From Paenibacillus sp. FSL W8-0426 (GTDB taxonomy: Bacteria; Bacillota; Bacilli; Paenibacillales; Paenibacillaceae): 64,000 nucleotides of DNA. The position numbers were made by a program, and so were the translations under genes. Location of the stretch: assembly GCF_037969725.1 (NCBI RefSeq), contig NZ_CP150203.1:4666001-4730000 (forward strand), written 5' to 3'. Of this stretch, positions 23,399 to 31,205 are shown piece after piece; within the stretch, counting starts at the first letter, position 1, and every line of letters starts with the position of its first letter. The notes under the pieces were generated by a model. It saw only the letters and a program-made list of their open reading frames with translations, made no database searches and was not told where the DNA came from.

Positions 23399-23692
23399 TT
23401 ACGGCATAGGGTCCGGTACCCAATCCAAGATTGCTACATACTTCACTCCTGCCTTGGTTCTAACCTCAAATACATAAGAGCCAGCAGGCTTGGTCACGTT
23501 GAACCAGAGTGTTTCCTGATCGTCTGGTGCCAAGTTAACGCCGTCACGCTTGATGTACTCAACGTTATCCGCTGCGAGGGAAACCTTCACCCCATCCTTG
23601 TCCAGCAGGTCGTATTCGACGTGCATTACGCCGTTGTGCTCTCCCTCACGACCAGTTGGCGAAAATGTCGCGGTAGGGGTTACAACTTTTTT
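23399..23692 (-). CDS. Ig-like C-terminal extension of the major capsid protein, by -1 frameshift
   Basis: About 97 residues in the -1 frame of the capsid gene, entered at A-AAA-AAG (23686-23692), the strongest known bacterial -1 heptamer, two codons before the capsid stop. The new frame reads KKVVTPTATFSPTGREGEHNGV and then an Ig-like domain (HVEYDLLDKDG, VEYIKRDG, PDDQETLWFN, PAGSYVFEV). By eye 44 of 70 core residues match the tube's Ig extension. A fraction of capsid subunits would carry a surface-exposed adhesion domain. Confidence 0.8.
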   Translation of the reverse strand, partial: KKVVTPTATFSPTGREGEHNGVMHVEYDLLDKDGVKVSLAADNVEYIKRDGVNLAPDDQETLWFNVTKPAGSYVFEVRTKAGVKYVAILDWVPDPMP

Positions 23693-24816
23693 GCGATACG
23701 GAAAGCAGATTTCAGTTTGATTTGGTGGTCAAACCATGCAGTCAGTACGAAATCCCATACGCCTGTGCGGACGTTTTTGTCCCGATCGTAGAGAATTTGC
23801 GGGTCATAGTTGAAGTGCGAGTAACGGAAGTCGCCTACAACCGGATCAACGGCAGAGTCGCAGAATTCAACCGGTTTCCCCAGAATTTGCTCCGGCTGCG
23901 CGTTATAAAGGTTGGTTGTACCGTTGGAAAGCAATTCGACGATGTCCAGGTAGTCTGCGTAAGTCATAACGATCTTGGCATTTTCCCGGTAGTCTTCGTG
24001 CAGATCAGCAATTGCTTTCTTGATAGCAATGTACTTGGATGGTCCGTCAACTACTTTGATCGGATCAACAGTGCGGTAGAAAGACATATGCTCTTCTCCC
24101 GCTTTAGGGGTAGTTGCAAAGGATACCTTTTTCTCTTTTGCAGCCAGACCACTACCAAGTGCGTTATCAACCGTTTGGACAAGGTTTGTATCAGTCGCAG
24201 CCAAGATTGTTTCAGAGATAGGAGCGAAGACTTTGAATTTATGGCGACCGAACGAAACCACATCGCCAGTAGATTCAATTTCATTAGCCGTCTCCGTATC
24301 TGCGATGAAATCATCATCGTCTAATTCAAACGTGATTTTTGGAATCTCAAGGTTAGTCACGCTGGTGAACGTAGATACGTCACGGAGCGGATTTCTGACA
24401 AAAGGCTCATGAAGGAGTTCGGTTGTCATTGTAGTCGGCAGGATCTTGTCTCCACCTGTCCCGTTACCATCACCCAAAGCAGCTACCACATCATCTGTTA
24501 CACGCTCGCCGCGGATTGTGGCACGTACCAAAGCAGCTTTGGCAGCCGTCACCTGTGCTTTAGGGTCACCCGCATTGTCGACTGGACCCCGGTTCCGATC
24601 CAAAGCCGCCTTTTGATCAGCCTCCATTTGGTCATGCTCTTTTTGCAGGATGTCGAAACGAGCTTGCAGATTGGCAGCCTTTGTTTCAAGCGCCTTAATG
24701 TCATCGATGGACGCATCAGGTTGTGATGCTTTAGCAAGGATATCTTGCTTAGTAGCGGCGAGCGATGCGCCAATTGTTACCAGATCATTTTTCACATCAA
24801 ACAGTGTTTTAGCCAT
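23680..24816 (-). CDS. Major capsid protein (HK97 fold)
   Basis: 378 residues from ATG at 24816, overlapping the protease stop. The first ~100 residues are a charged coiled coil (delta domain) expected to be removed by the upstream protease. The rest (ILPTTMTTELLHEPFVRNPLRDVS, IPKITFELDDDDF, FRYSHFNYDPQILYDRDKNVRTGVWDFVLTAWFDHQIKL) matches the HK97-type capsid family. The last codons contain a -1 slippery heptamer. Confidence 0.9.
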   Translation of the reverse strand: MAKTLFDVKNDLVTIGASLAATKQDILAKASQPDASIDDIKALETKAANLQARFDILQKEHDQMEADQKAALDRNRGPVDNAGDPKAQVTAAKAALVRATIRGERVTDDVVAALGDGNGTGGDKILPTTMTTELLHEPFVRNPLRDVSTFTSVTNLEIPKITFELDDDDFIADTETANEIESTGDVVSFGRHKFKVFAPISETILAATDTNLVQTVDNALGSGLAAKEKKVSFATTPKAGEEHMSFYRTVDPIKVVDGPSKYIAIKKAIADLHEDYRENAKIVMTYADYLDIVELLSNGTTNLYNAQPEQILGKPVEFCDSAVDPVVGDFRYSHFNYDPQILYDRDKNVRTGVWDFVLTAWFDHQIKLKSAFRIAKKL

Positions 24817-25585
24817 TAATAATACCTCCCAGGTATGAGTTAAGGTTTTGTATTTCAAGTCCGGATGTTTCCCGGATTCGTTGCAGGTATGCCGCTGTTT
24901 CCTCATCATTTCCGCTTGCCTGTGGAGCTTCTGGACTATTCAGCTTTGCAGCGATATCCTTCGGCACGTTTCGGTACTTGGCAAACAACTCTTGGCTGAC
25001 GCAGGCAGCGGCTTGATTTGCCTCTTCTACAACATCACACAGCCCGTAGTCCAGACACTCTTGCGCGGACAGCCAGGTTTCGGCATCAAGTAACTCAGCG
25101 AGTTTTTCAGGTGTCAGCTTGTCGCCCGTCTTTGACAAGTAACTTTCCTTCATCGATCCGCCAATTCGATCAAGGTCATCCGCTGCTTTGCGGAGTTCGG
25201 CTGCATTACCCCAGGTAAATGTCCAAGGGTTATGGATCATCATCATGGCGTTACGCGGCATTCGCACTTCATCCGCGGCCATTACGATGACAGAGGCAAT
25301 TGAAGCTGCTAGGCCATCAATATTTGCGATGACATAGGCTTTATGGCGTTTGATAATGTTTCCGATGGTTACTCCTTCGAAAACAGAACCCCCAGGAGAA
25401 TTGACGTATAGATTCAAACGACTTATGTCACCAAGGGCATCAAGATCACGTTTGAAACTGTTCGCGCTTGTGTCGTCATCATCCCATTGCCAAGAGACGA
25501 TATCTCCATAAATGTACAGATCACCTTCACCCTCAACAGCAGACGCTTTGAATTCCCAATATTTCTTTTTCTGTTGCTTGCTCAT
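24809..25585 (-). CDS. ClpP-type prohead protease
   Basis: 258 residues of peptidase family S14. VNSPGGSVFEGVTIGNIIKRH, the nucleophile serine in GLAASIASVIVMAADE, and the histidine in MMMIHNPWT are all present. Residues after ~210 are a tail unrelated to the active site. Processes capsid and portal during assembly. Lies between portal and capsid. Confidence 0.9.
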   Translation of the reverse strand: MSKQQKKKYWEFKASAVEGEGDLYIYGDIVSWQWDDDDTSANSFKRDLDALGDISRLNLYVNSPGGSVFEGVTIGNIIKRHKAYVIANIDGLAASIASVIVMAADEVRMPRNAMMMIHNPWTFTWGNAAELRKAADDLDRIGGSMKESYLSKTGDKLTPEKLAELLDAETWLSAQECLDYGLCDVVEEANQAAACVSQELFAKYRNVPKDIAAKLNSPEAPQASGNDEETAAYLQRIRETSGLEIQNLNSYLGGIING

Positions 25586-26823
25586 TGTTCATTCTCACCC
25601 CCTTTCGTCGTGCTTCCAGATCCGGACGACCGCCGGAGAGTAGGGTCCATATCAACCGGATATAGATCACCGCTAATCCATAGCTTGTCTGCCATACCAC
25701 CCTCTGGCGGTAAATCTTCGAGCCTACGCACTTCATCCGGCTTCATCCCCGAACTGCGAAGCATTACATTGTAAAATGCAGTTCTGGAAGCCGTGTCCCC
25801 TCGTAACAACCCGCCCATGTTGAGCTTGAAGTACATTCCTTTCTTGCGTTCCTCTGGACGAAGCAGTTTTCGGTTGAACTCTTGCTCGTACTGCCGCACA
25901 TCCGGCGTCAATTTCATTTGCACGTATTGGATCATCATTTGTTCATTTGATGCATAACTCTGCCCCTCGTTGTCGTTAAGAAACGTTACGGGGACATTAA
26001 AAACGTTGGCCACCCTTGAGCGAGTAATTCGCTCGGATGCCAACGTATCGGATGAAAAATATTTCTTGTCGATTTCGTCAATTGTGACGCCAGGCTCTTG
26101 AAACAAGATACCGCCGTTTTCGTTATAGAATCGTTTAAAGTCGCTGACAATCCGTTTTCGCTTCTCATCATCCACATTTGCCCCGTATGACAGGATGAAG
26201 CTGTCCTTTTTCTCCATCTCCGACAAACTGAACTCTTGAACCGCCTTATCATACAAAATAGTGTTTTTGAGAACATCCAACGGACTGATCCCTTTCCACC
26301 TTGATGAACCAGTAATGTGCTTGACATGGATCATGTCCATGTTATGGACATAGTAGGTCCCTTTTACGCCCCGGATCTCATACCACAGACTGCCATCATC
26401 AGAGTTGATCACTGGTGTAACAGCCGTTGATTCTATTGGCGTTATCGAGACAGGCTGATACCGAATATCACGCTCAATAATGGCGTATCCATTGCCAAAC
26501 TCATTCCTATCCACTTCCAACTTGTTGATCATCTCGAAGCCACCCATGTTTTGATTAGGGCTGTTAATCAACAAATCTGCAGATGCATGATCAGTAACGA
26601 CGTCATACTCCTTGTACAACTTGAGCGGCAATGCGGACATTATGTTTGCTTGTCGGGTAATGACGCTAAAGATGTTTTCATTTGACGCCAATTTGCTGTT
26701 GTCGATGCCCCAAAATGTTCGACCAGCCCATGAAGAAAAATTGAAACCCGCACCCTTCCATCCTGCTGCAGCAGCCTTAATCGCGCCGGTCACAGCACCC
26801 CGTAATCGTTGATGCCATTTCAA
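25582..26823 (-). CDS. Portal protein (HK97 family)
   Basis: 413 residues. ENIFSVITRQANIMSALPLKLYKEYDVV, GNGYAIIERDIRYQPVSITPI, HVKHITGSSRWKGISPLDVLKNTI and NVPVTFLNDNEGQSYASNEQ match the phage portal family PF04860. Forms the dodecameric DNA-entry ring. Stop overlaps the protease start as ATGA. Confidence 0.9.
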   Translation of the reverse strand: MKWHQRLRGAVTGAIKAAAAGWKGAGFNFSSWAGRTFWGIDNSKLASNENIFSVITRQANIMSALPLKLYKEYDVVTDHASADLLINSPNQNMGGFEMINKLEVDRNEFGNGYAIIERDIRYQPVSITPIESTAVTPVINSDDGSLWYEIRGVKGTYYVHNMDMIHVKHITGSSRWKGISPLDVLKNTILYDKAVQEFSLSEMEKKDSFILSYGANVDDEKRKRIVSDFKRFYNENGGILFQEPGVTIDEIDKKYFSSDTLASERITRSRVANVFNVPVTFLNDNEGQSYASNEQMMIQYVQMKLTPDVRQYEQEFNRKLLRPEERKKGMYFKLNMGGLLRGDTASRTAFYNVMLRSSGMKPDEVRRLEDLPPEGGMADKLWISGDLYPVDMDPTLRRSSGSGSTTKGGENEQ

Positions 26824-26855
26824 ATTCTCACCCCCTTCCTATGGCGTTTTTTCGA

Positions 26856-27113
26856 CTAAGAGAGTGAGTTTTGCAATTTGTAGCCTTCCAGCTCCCAAAT
26901 CTTGGTTTCGATCCGTGATTTTGCGATATTCGCTCCGTTTTTCTCGTCATAGTTGTTCGGATCTACGCAAGCTGATTCACCAACAACCGTGAACCCATTT
27001 GGTAGCTTGGCCACAACGATACACTGCTTGCCAAAAACCTTGTGGAAAACCTCAAACTCGGAATTATTCATAATTTCATCGACTTGCGCTTTGGTTACGG
27101 TATTGCCTGCCAT
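26856..27113 (-). CDS. Gp49-family phage protein
   Basis: 85 residues from the second methionine. VTKAQVDEIMNNSEFEV, VVAKLPNGFTVVGESACVDPNNYDEKNGANIAKSRIETKIWELEGYKLQ match the Gp49-like family (PF13876). Usually near terminase and portal, as here. Role unknown. Confidence 0.8.
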   Translation of the reverse strand: MAGNTVTKAQVDEIMNNSEFEVFHKVFGKQCIVVAKLPNGFTVVGESACVDPNNYDEKNGANIAKSRIETKIWELEGYKLQNSLS

Positions 27114-27131
27114 TGAGATCATCCTCTCTCG

Positions 27132-28919
27132 TTATAGATCGTTAACCGAAATAAATTGTATATCTCCGCCCCCTGGTGGAACCCCCATCTGCTTCATAAC
27201 CTCTACATGGGCATTCAAAAAAGCCGCGAAACCGTCGATTTTACGGTAGCGGCTTTGCTTTTTAGGGAGTCGGTCCCTTTTGGGATCGTTCCCCAGCTTT
27301 ACATTATTGACGTACCAGCGGAACATCCTGTTTTTGTTGAAAATAACCTTTCCGTCTATAAACATCTCTTTCGCGTCATCAACAGCCGGGCCAAGCGTTA
27401 ATTGTCCTTGCCGGACTACTTCCATCTCAAAACCGTATGCTTTCAGGTCTTCCACGAGCCGGAACGCTTTGGCTGGGTCATACATTATTTTTTGTATTCC
27501 GAACCGGTTGGATTGCTCCACGAACCAGTCATATACATATTCTTTCTTCACGTATTCACCTGGAACAATGGTTACCAACCCCTGCTTCTCCCAAGCTTCA
27601 TAAGGTATCTTTTCATTGTCGAGCTTAGCCTTTGCCTCTGAAACCCATGAATGACTCAATACCAGGACATCCCCAGTCTCGGTAATAGGAAATTCGAGGC
27701 ATGCGCTTGTAAGATCCTCCGTGTCTGACAAGTCAAATCCACCGATACAATTGCGCCCGGCCAGCTCTGCCTCGTCCATTACTTTGTCATTCCTGTTGAG
27801 AATTTCCGGTGATACAAATGACAATTCGCTGCTGTTCATGAATAGATTAAATTGCTTTGTTACCCAGTCATTGTATTCCTGCGGAACATGACGGTCTGTA
27901 TTGAAATCTTGTACCAGCTCGGGCAGATTAAGCGTGACCCCGATATTCGGGTTCGCCTTAATCCACATGGCCGGGTTCTCAATCTCTTTCGGATCGTCGA
28001 GTTCAGCCATAAAGTAAAATTTCCGTTCCTGCTCCGTCTCACCCTCAAGGACGTCCGTAGCAATCTCGTAATACTCCATGAGCGGACCGTCCAATTGGTA
28101 ACCTGCTGTAGTGATGTAAATGACCATCGGCTGCTTACGTGCTGACCAAGACCGCTTGATAACGTTAATCAATTTGAAATCTTTAAACTCGTGGATCTCA
28201 TCGAAAATCCCCAAGTGTGTATTCAATCCATCCAGCTTCTCACTGTCAGAAGCCCGTGGTTCAATTTGGCTGAATGTCTTCCCAAAATAGATACCTTTTT
28301 GATTTTCACGAAATCTTTTCCGCAAGGATGGAGATTTCCTGACCATCACACGGCTTTCATCGAAAAGCTCTCCCGCCTGCTGTTTCGTATTCGCCAAAAC
28401 ATAAACCCGAGCGCCTTCCTCATTGTCCTTTGACACTGAAAAGAGTGATAATCCTGATATTTTAGTCGTCTTACCGTTTTTCCTGCCAATAAAAATAAGC
28501 CCCTCACGGAAGCGTCGGAAGCCGGTGTCTTTATGAACCCACCCATACAATGAACCGATGGCGAAATGCTGCCATGGTTGCAGAATGAGTTTTTGGTAAT
28601 CACCTTTCGAAGGCTTGCAATATTTCTCGATGAAGCTGATCGGGCGATGACCCATTTCTTCGTTGAAAATATAAGGGAATTCGTCAGTTCCTTGCCTTTT
28701 TAGGTCGTTTAAATGCCGAAAACAGGCCTGAATGACCTTTTTACAGGCGATTATTTCACCTTTTACGACCTGTTTTGCATACCAAGTCGTAAGCAATGTT
28801 GGTGAAAAGTCATCGAGTATGTGACGTTTTTTGATTTGTTGAGTCCGCCATTTTTCATACCATCTCTGGAGCTCAGAAGGGCTAGAATTCGTCGAAATCG
28901 TCATCGTCATCTGACCCAT
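27132..28919 (-). CDS. terL: Terminase large subunit
   Basis: About 595 residues if started at 28919 (a start at 28904 is also possible; both overlap the small subunit). Walker A FIGRKNGKTT, Walker B LGIFDEIHEF, and nuclease aspartates in CIGGFDLSDTEDLTSA and further on MYDPAKAF. Matches the Terminase_1 family of HK97-like cos phages. Cuts concatemers and drives packaging. Confidence 0.95.
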   Translation of the reverse strand: MGQMTMTISTNSSPSELQRWYEKWRTQQIKKRHILDDFSPTLLTTWYAKQVVKGEIIACKKVIQACFRHLNDLKRQGTDEFPYIFNEEMGHRPISFIEKYCKPSKGDYQKLILQPWQHFAIGSLYGWVHKDTGFRRFREGLIFIGRKNGKTTKISGLSLFSVSKDNEEGARVYVLANTKQQAGELFDESRVMVRKSPSLRKRFRENQKGIYFGKTFSQIEPRASDSEKLDGLNTHLGIFDEIHEFKDFKLINVIKRSWSARKQPMVIYITTAGYQLDGPLMEYYEIATDVLEGETEQERKFYFMAELDDPKEIENPAMWIKANPNIGVTLNLPELVQDFNTDRHVPQEYNDWVTKQFNLFMNSSELSFVSPEILNRNDKVMDEAELAGRNCIGGFDLSDTEDLTSACLEFPITETGDVLVLSHSWVSEAKAKLDNEKIPYEAWEKQGLVTIVPGEYVKKEYVYDWFVEQSNRFGIQKIMYDPAKAFRLVEDLKAYGFEMEVVRQGQLTLGPAVDDAKEMFIDGKVIFNKNRMFRWYVNNVKLGNDPKRDRLPKKQSRYRKIDGFAAFLNAHVEVMKQMGVPPGGGDIQFISVNDL

Positions 28920-29217
28920 CACCCGATCCTGATAAAGCTGCTTTTTTACGCTGAGCAGGAGTGAGCCCAAGCGATTTCAACAAGTTATTCAATGTCTGAA
29001 CAGTCTTGGTAATCTCGATGGCAAGCGGGTTTTTCACGATATTAGTCGCTCCAGCTTTATTCGTATGTTCAATCATCAATGGGTTCTTATCGACTTCCTT
29101 TTTCAATTTTCGATAGAACTTATGTGTCTCAACATAGAGTTGAATTAGTTCCTCGTCCGACTCACGATATTTGCTCCCAAGATGATCTCTTATTTTTTGA
29201 GCTGTAGGCACTGCCAC
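28882..29217 (-). CDS. terS: Terminase small subunit (P27-like)
   Basis: 111 residues. MAVPTAQKIRDHLGSKYRESDEELIQLYVETHKFYRKLKKEV and a TVQTLNNLLKSLGLTPAQRKKA end are typical of P27-type small terminases. A poly-aspartate C-terminal tail (SDDDDDFDEF) overlaps the large subunit start. Recognises the packaging site in DNA. Confidence 0.85.
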   Translation of the reverse strand: MAVPTAQKIRDHLGSKYRESDEELIQLYVETHKFYRKLKKEVDKNPLMIEHTNKAGATNIVKNPLAIEITKTVQTLNNLLKSLGLTPAQRKKAALSGSGDGSDDDDDFDEF

Positions 29218-29420
29218 ATGTACTCACTCCTTTCAGCCGGGGTACCCCCCTTAATCTAAAAAACGTTCCTCGCAACGAGCGAAGGTGGCTCACCGGTCCC
29301 TAGACATCTCTTGACGCATTTTCAGGGGCGGGGGGGCTTGTTTTGTTGTTTCTCCATCCATTTGTTGCTTTGAAATTAGAACGCCTTAAAACACCCTTCT
29401 AGCTCGTCTGAGAGGGTGTG
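29218..29420. other. Packaging-site (cos) candidate region
   Basis: 200 bp without a gene between HNH and terS, the place of cos in HK97-like phages with adjacent HNH nucleases. Contains a G-rich core (CAGGGGCGGGGGGGCTTG near 29321-29340) and a GGTACC-centred dyad near 29239-29248. The exact cut position cannot be deduced. Confidence 0.4.
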
Positions 29421-29735
29421 TCAAAATTCAATAGGGTTCGCCGGACTCTTTAACACCGTCGCTCGTCTTTTCTTTGGCTTCTCAGACCTTCTCCTGCCCT
29501 TCTCCGGGTGTTCTTGGTTGTGACAGGAAGGACAGATGCTCTCCAGGTTCTCAAGAGCGAGAGAGAGCTCTGGGAAGTCCTCCAGCGGCTTGATGTGATG
29601 GACCGTGTTGGCCGTGGTTATTCTCTCTGCTCTCATGCAGGGCTGGCAAAGGTAATGGTCCCGCTCAAGGACCAGGACTCTGCATTTTAACCACGCAGTT
29701 GATTTGTAAAAAGGATTTACTTTTTTATTCCTCAT
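29421..29735 (-). CDS. HNH endonuclease
   Basis: 104 residues. FYKSTAWLKCRVLVLERDHYLCQPC, TVHHIKPLEDFPELSLALENLESICPSCHNQEH give the HNH motif with two CxxC zinc pairs. Basic C-terminus. In HK97-like phages this small HNH works with the terminase during cos cleavage. Start at 29735, seven bases after GGTGGTG. Confidence 0.9.
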   Translation of the reverse strand: MRNKKVNPFYKSTAWLKCRVLVLERDHYLCQPCMRAERITTANTVHHIKPLEDFPELSLALENLESICPSCHNQEHPEKGRRRSEKPKKRRATVLKSPANPIEF

Positions 29736-29741
29736 GATCAA

Positions 29742-30128
29742 TCACCACCAAGGGTTAACCCCATGCTTGAAGAGCGCTAACCACTGAGCCTTGATGTCCT
29801 TCCACCATCTCAGGATGCCTTTGCGTACTCTCTTCCGTTCGTTCGGATCGGTTGTGCACCGGATGTATTCCAACTTTATTTCATGCAATTGATCACGTTC
29901 CATCTTCGTTTCGCTAACAACAAAGATTGATTTTCTGAACGCTTTGTCGTAGACATCGTACAACTGTATCTCTTTGAATGCATATACAGGCAAACGATTT
30001 TCTTTGAGTAACCACGGCTTTTTATAAAGCATACCTAACCCTTCAAGGATGTGTTCATTTTCTGCCGTCACAAATGTAAACCCGTTCTTGTCCAACCATC
30101 TGCGCTTACGCTTCTCCTGTCTGATCAT
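29742..30128 (-). CDS. Unknown basic phage protein
   Basis: 128 residues from an ATG at 30128. The start is uncertain: GGAGG lies 12 bases upstream, and a GTG at about 30134 is closer. Very basic and tryptophan-rich (KRKRRWLDKNGFTFV, KGILRWWKDIKAQWLALFKHGVNPWW). No domain recognised. Overlaps the previous gene and precedes HNH, within the late operon. Confidence 0.55.
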   Translation of the reverse strand: MIRQEKRKRRWLDKNGFTFVTAENEHILEGLGMLYKKPWLLKENRLPVYAFKEIQLYDVYDKAFRKSIFVVSETKMERDQLHEIKLEYIRCTTDPNERKRVRKGILRWWKDIKAQWLALFKHGVNPWW

Positions 30129-30411
30129 TGCAATCACCATCCTCCATTCTCTTTCGCAGCTCATTCATCAGCAGCTTATTCTTCTCTATCAGCTTCATAC
30201 CTTTAGATGCTTGGATGCTGTCCTGCAGGTTCCTGATGTTTGCTTGAAGTCTCCGGATCTCCGGGTCAGTGTAGTAAGCGACGTACCTATGCTTGCAATG
30301 CGGACAATCGAAGTATGTCTTCTCAATCCCGTCATGCATTTGTTCTATCTCAAATCCAGTTACCGTGAATTGTTGTTGGCATCCTGCGTTGCACAATGCT
30401 GGTATCGACAT
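30106..30411 (-). CDS. Zinc-ribbon protein, first gene of the late operon
   Basis: 101 residues from ATG at 30411 with AAAGGAG upstream. Cysteines in PALCNAGC and FDCPHCKHRY suggest a zinc ribbon, followed by a long helical tail (EIRRLQANIRNLQDSI, IEKNKLLMNELRKRM). It is common upstream of HNH and terminase genes in Firmicutes phages. A terminator and repeats lie directly upstream. Confidence 0.65.
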   Translation of the reverse strand: MSIPALCNAGCQQQFTVTGFEIEQMHDGIEKTYFDCPHCKHRYVAYYTDPEIRRLQANIRNLQDSIQASKGMKLIEKNKLLMNELRKRMEDGDCNDQTGEA

Positions 30412-30436
30412 CTTTTCATCTCCTTTTTGTGGAATC

Positions 30437-30468
30437 AAAAACCACCCGCTTTTATACGAGTGGTTATG
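30437..30468 (-). terminator. Intrinsic terminator in the leader of the late operon
   Basis: Minus-strand AACCACTCG pairing with GCGGGTGGTT (9 bp, one wobble), followed by a short T-run, 26 bases before the first late gene. It would stop transcripts coming from the repeat region upstream unless antitermination occurs. Confidence 0.6.
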
Positions 30469-30538
30469 CATGCATGAATGGAGTTGTATTGTATATATCT
30501 TTTATTATTTATATCTTTTATTTCTTTTTTCTTTCTTA

Positions 30539-30629
30539 GGTGGAGAATCGTCCACCAGTAGTGGTGTATAACTCTCCACCACAAACGTATTTTTAGGTGT
30601 TTATTTAGTGGTGTATGATTCTCCACCAC
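30539..30629. repeat. Three GTGG-type dyad repeats upstream of the late operon
   Basis: Copies at 30561-30582 and 30608-30629 are 22 bp, direct, and differ at two positions. Each has GTGGTG and CACCAC arms. A third, inverted and diverged copy lies at 30539-30556 (GGTGGA/TCCACC arms). Start-to-start spacing of the direct copies is 47 bp. Likely binding sites for a late-gene activator or packaging protein. Confidence 0.65.
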
Positions 30630-30680
30630 TAGCATTCATGATTTATGTATATCGATGTATATTATGAAAAAAATAAATAA

Positions 30681-30709
30681 TTGCCTAACCCAGCATCTGG
30701 AATTATAAT
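30681..30709 (+). promoter_or_regulatory. Promoter of the structured RNA
   Basis: TTGCCT (30681-30686), 17-bp spacer, TATAAT (30704-30709) on the plus strand. A GAAA-capped hairpin begins within about ten bases of the expected start. Confidence 0.65.
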
Positions 30710-30715
30710 ATCAAT

Positions 30716-31139
30716 ATCCCTCGAAAGAGGGGAGTCGAAAGGAGTGTCGCATTTTGGGCCAATTTTTGTTCTCCCCTTGTTCTTTAGGATATAGACAAGC
30801 ATAACGGCGGACTATGAACAGGCGTAGATTCACGAGAGGTTTAGCCTACCTCTCCGCTGACGAGCGTAAAACGGTACATAGGACTACGTTATTGCCCTGT
30901 ATTACCACGAGCTATAAGGGGATCTAATATGAGCAGGGTCACAGCTGCTTAAGTCGTGGTCGTCTCCATAGAAGCTGGGAAGGTGCTTCCAGTGGACTCG
31001 CCCTGAGCAACCATACTCGGGGGCCAAGCAGCCATACTTGGTGTCTTGAATACAATCAAGACCTTGACCTGCAAGGATGTTAAGGTATACAAGCGTGAAA
31101 CACTGCCCGAGAGGAGCACCTTCCTCTCGGGTTTTGTTA
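30716..31139 (+). ncRNA. Unidentified structured non-coding RNA, about 420 nt
   Basis: This plus-strand locus has a consensus promoter and a strong terminator (CCCGAGAGG/CCTCTCGGG plus TTTT, 31107-31139). It has no convincing reading frame and runs opposite to both neighbouring operons. Many local stems are visible: CCCTC-GAAA-GAGGG at the 5' end, GAGAGGT/ACCTCTC, a longer-range ACCACGA/TCGTGGT, CTGG-AAG/CTT-CCAG, CCAAG/CTTGG and GTCTTGA/TCAAGAC. I do not recognise it as a known family. GOLLD and ROOL are larger. Lying between the GH9-like gene and the late leader, it could be a phage regulatory or packaging-associated RNA. Confidence 0.65.
31107..31139 (+). terminator. Terminator of the structured RNA
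   Basis: CCCGAGAGG and CCTCTCGGG form a perfect 9-bp stem with an 8-base loop, followed by TTTTGTT. It works on the plus strand only, since the other side lacks a T-run. Confidence 0.85.
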
Positions 31140-31205
31140 TATGCACAAATCCCCCTACTTCGCCGTCACCTCTGCGGCTTTTCGGGGCATAGATTTGCCC
31201 TGTAT

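Noticed and set aside
30539..30629. CRISPR array
   Set aside because: Only three diverged dyads with no regular unique spacers and no cas genes. Better explained as regulatory sites.
30716..31139. Group I or II intron
   Set aside because: No intron-encoded protein, no recognisable P7 or domain V core, no split gene at its borders, and it ends in a normal terminator.
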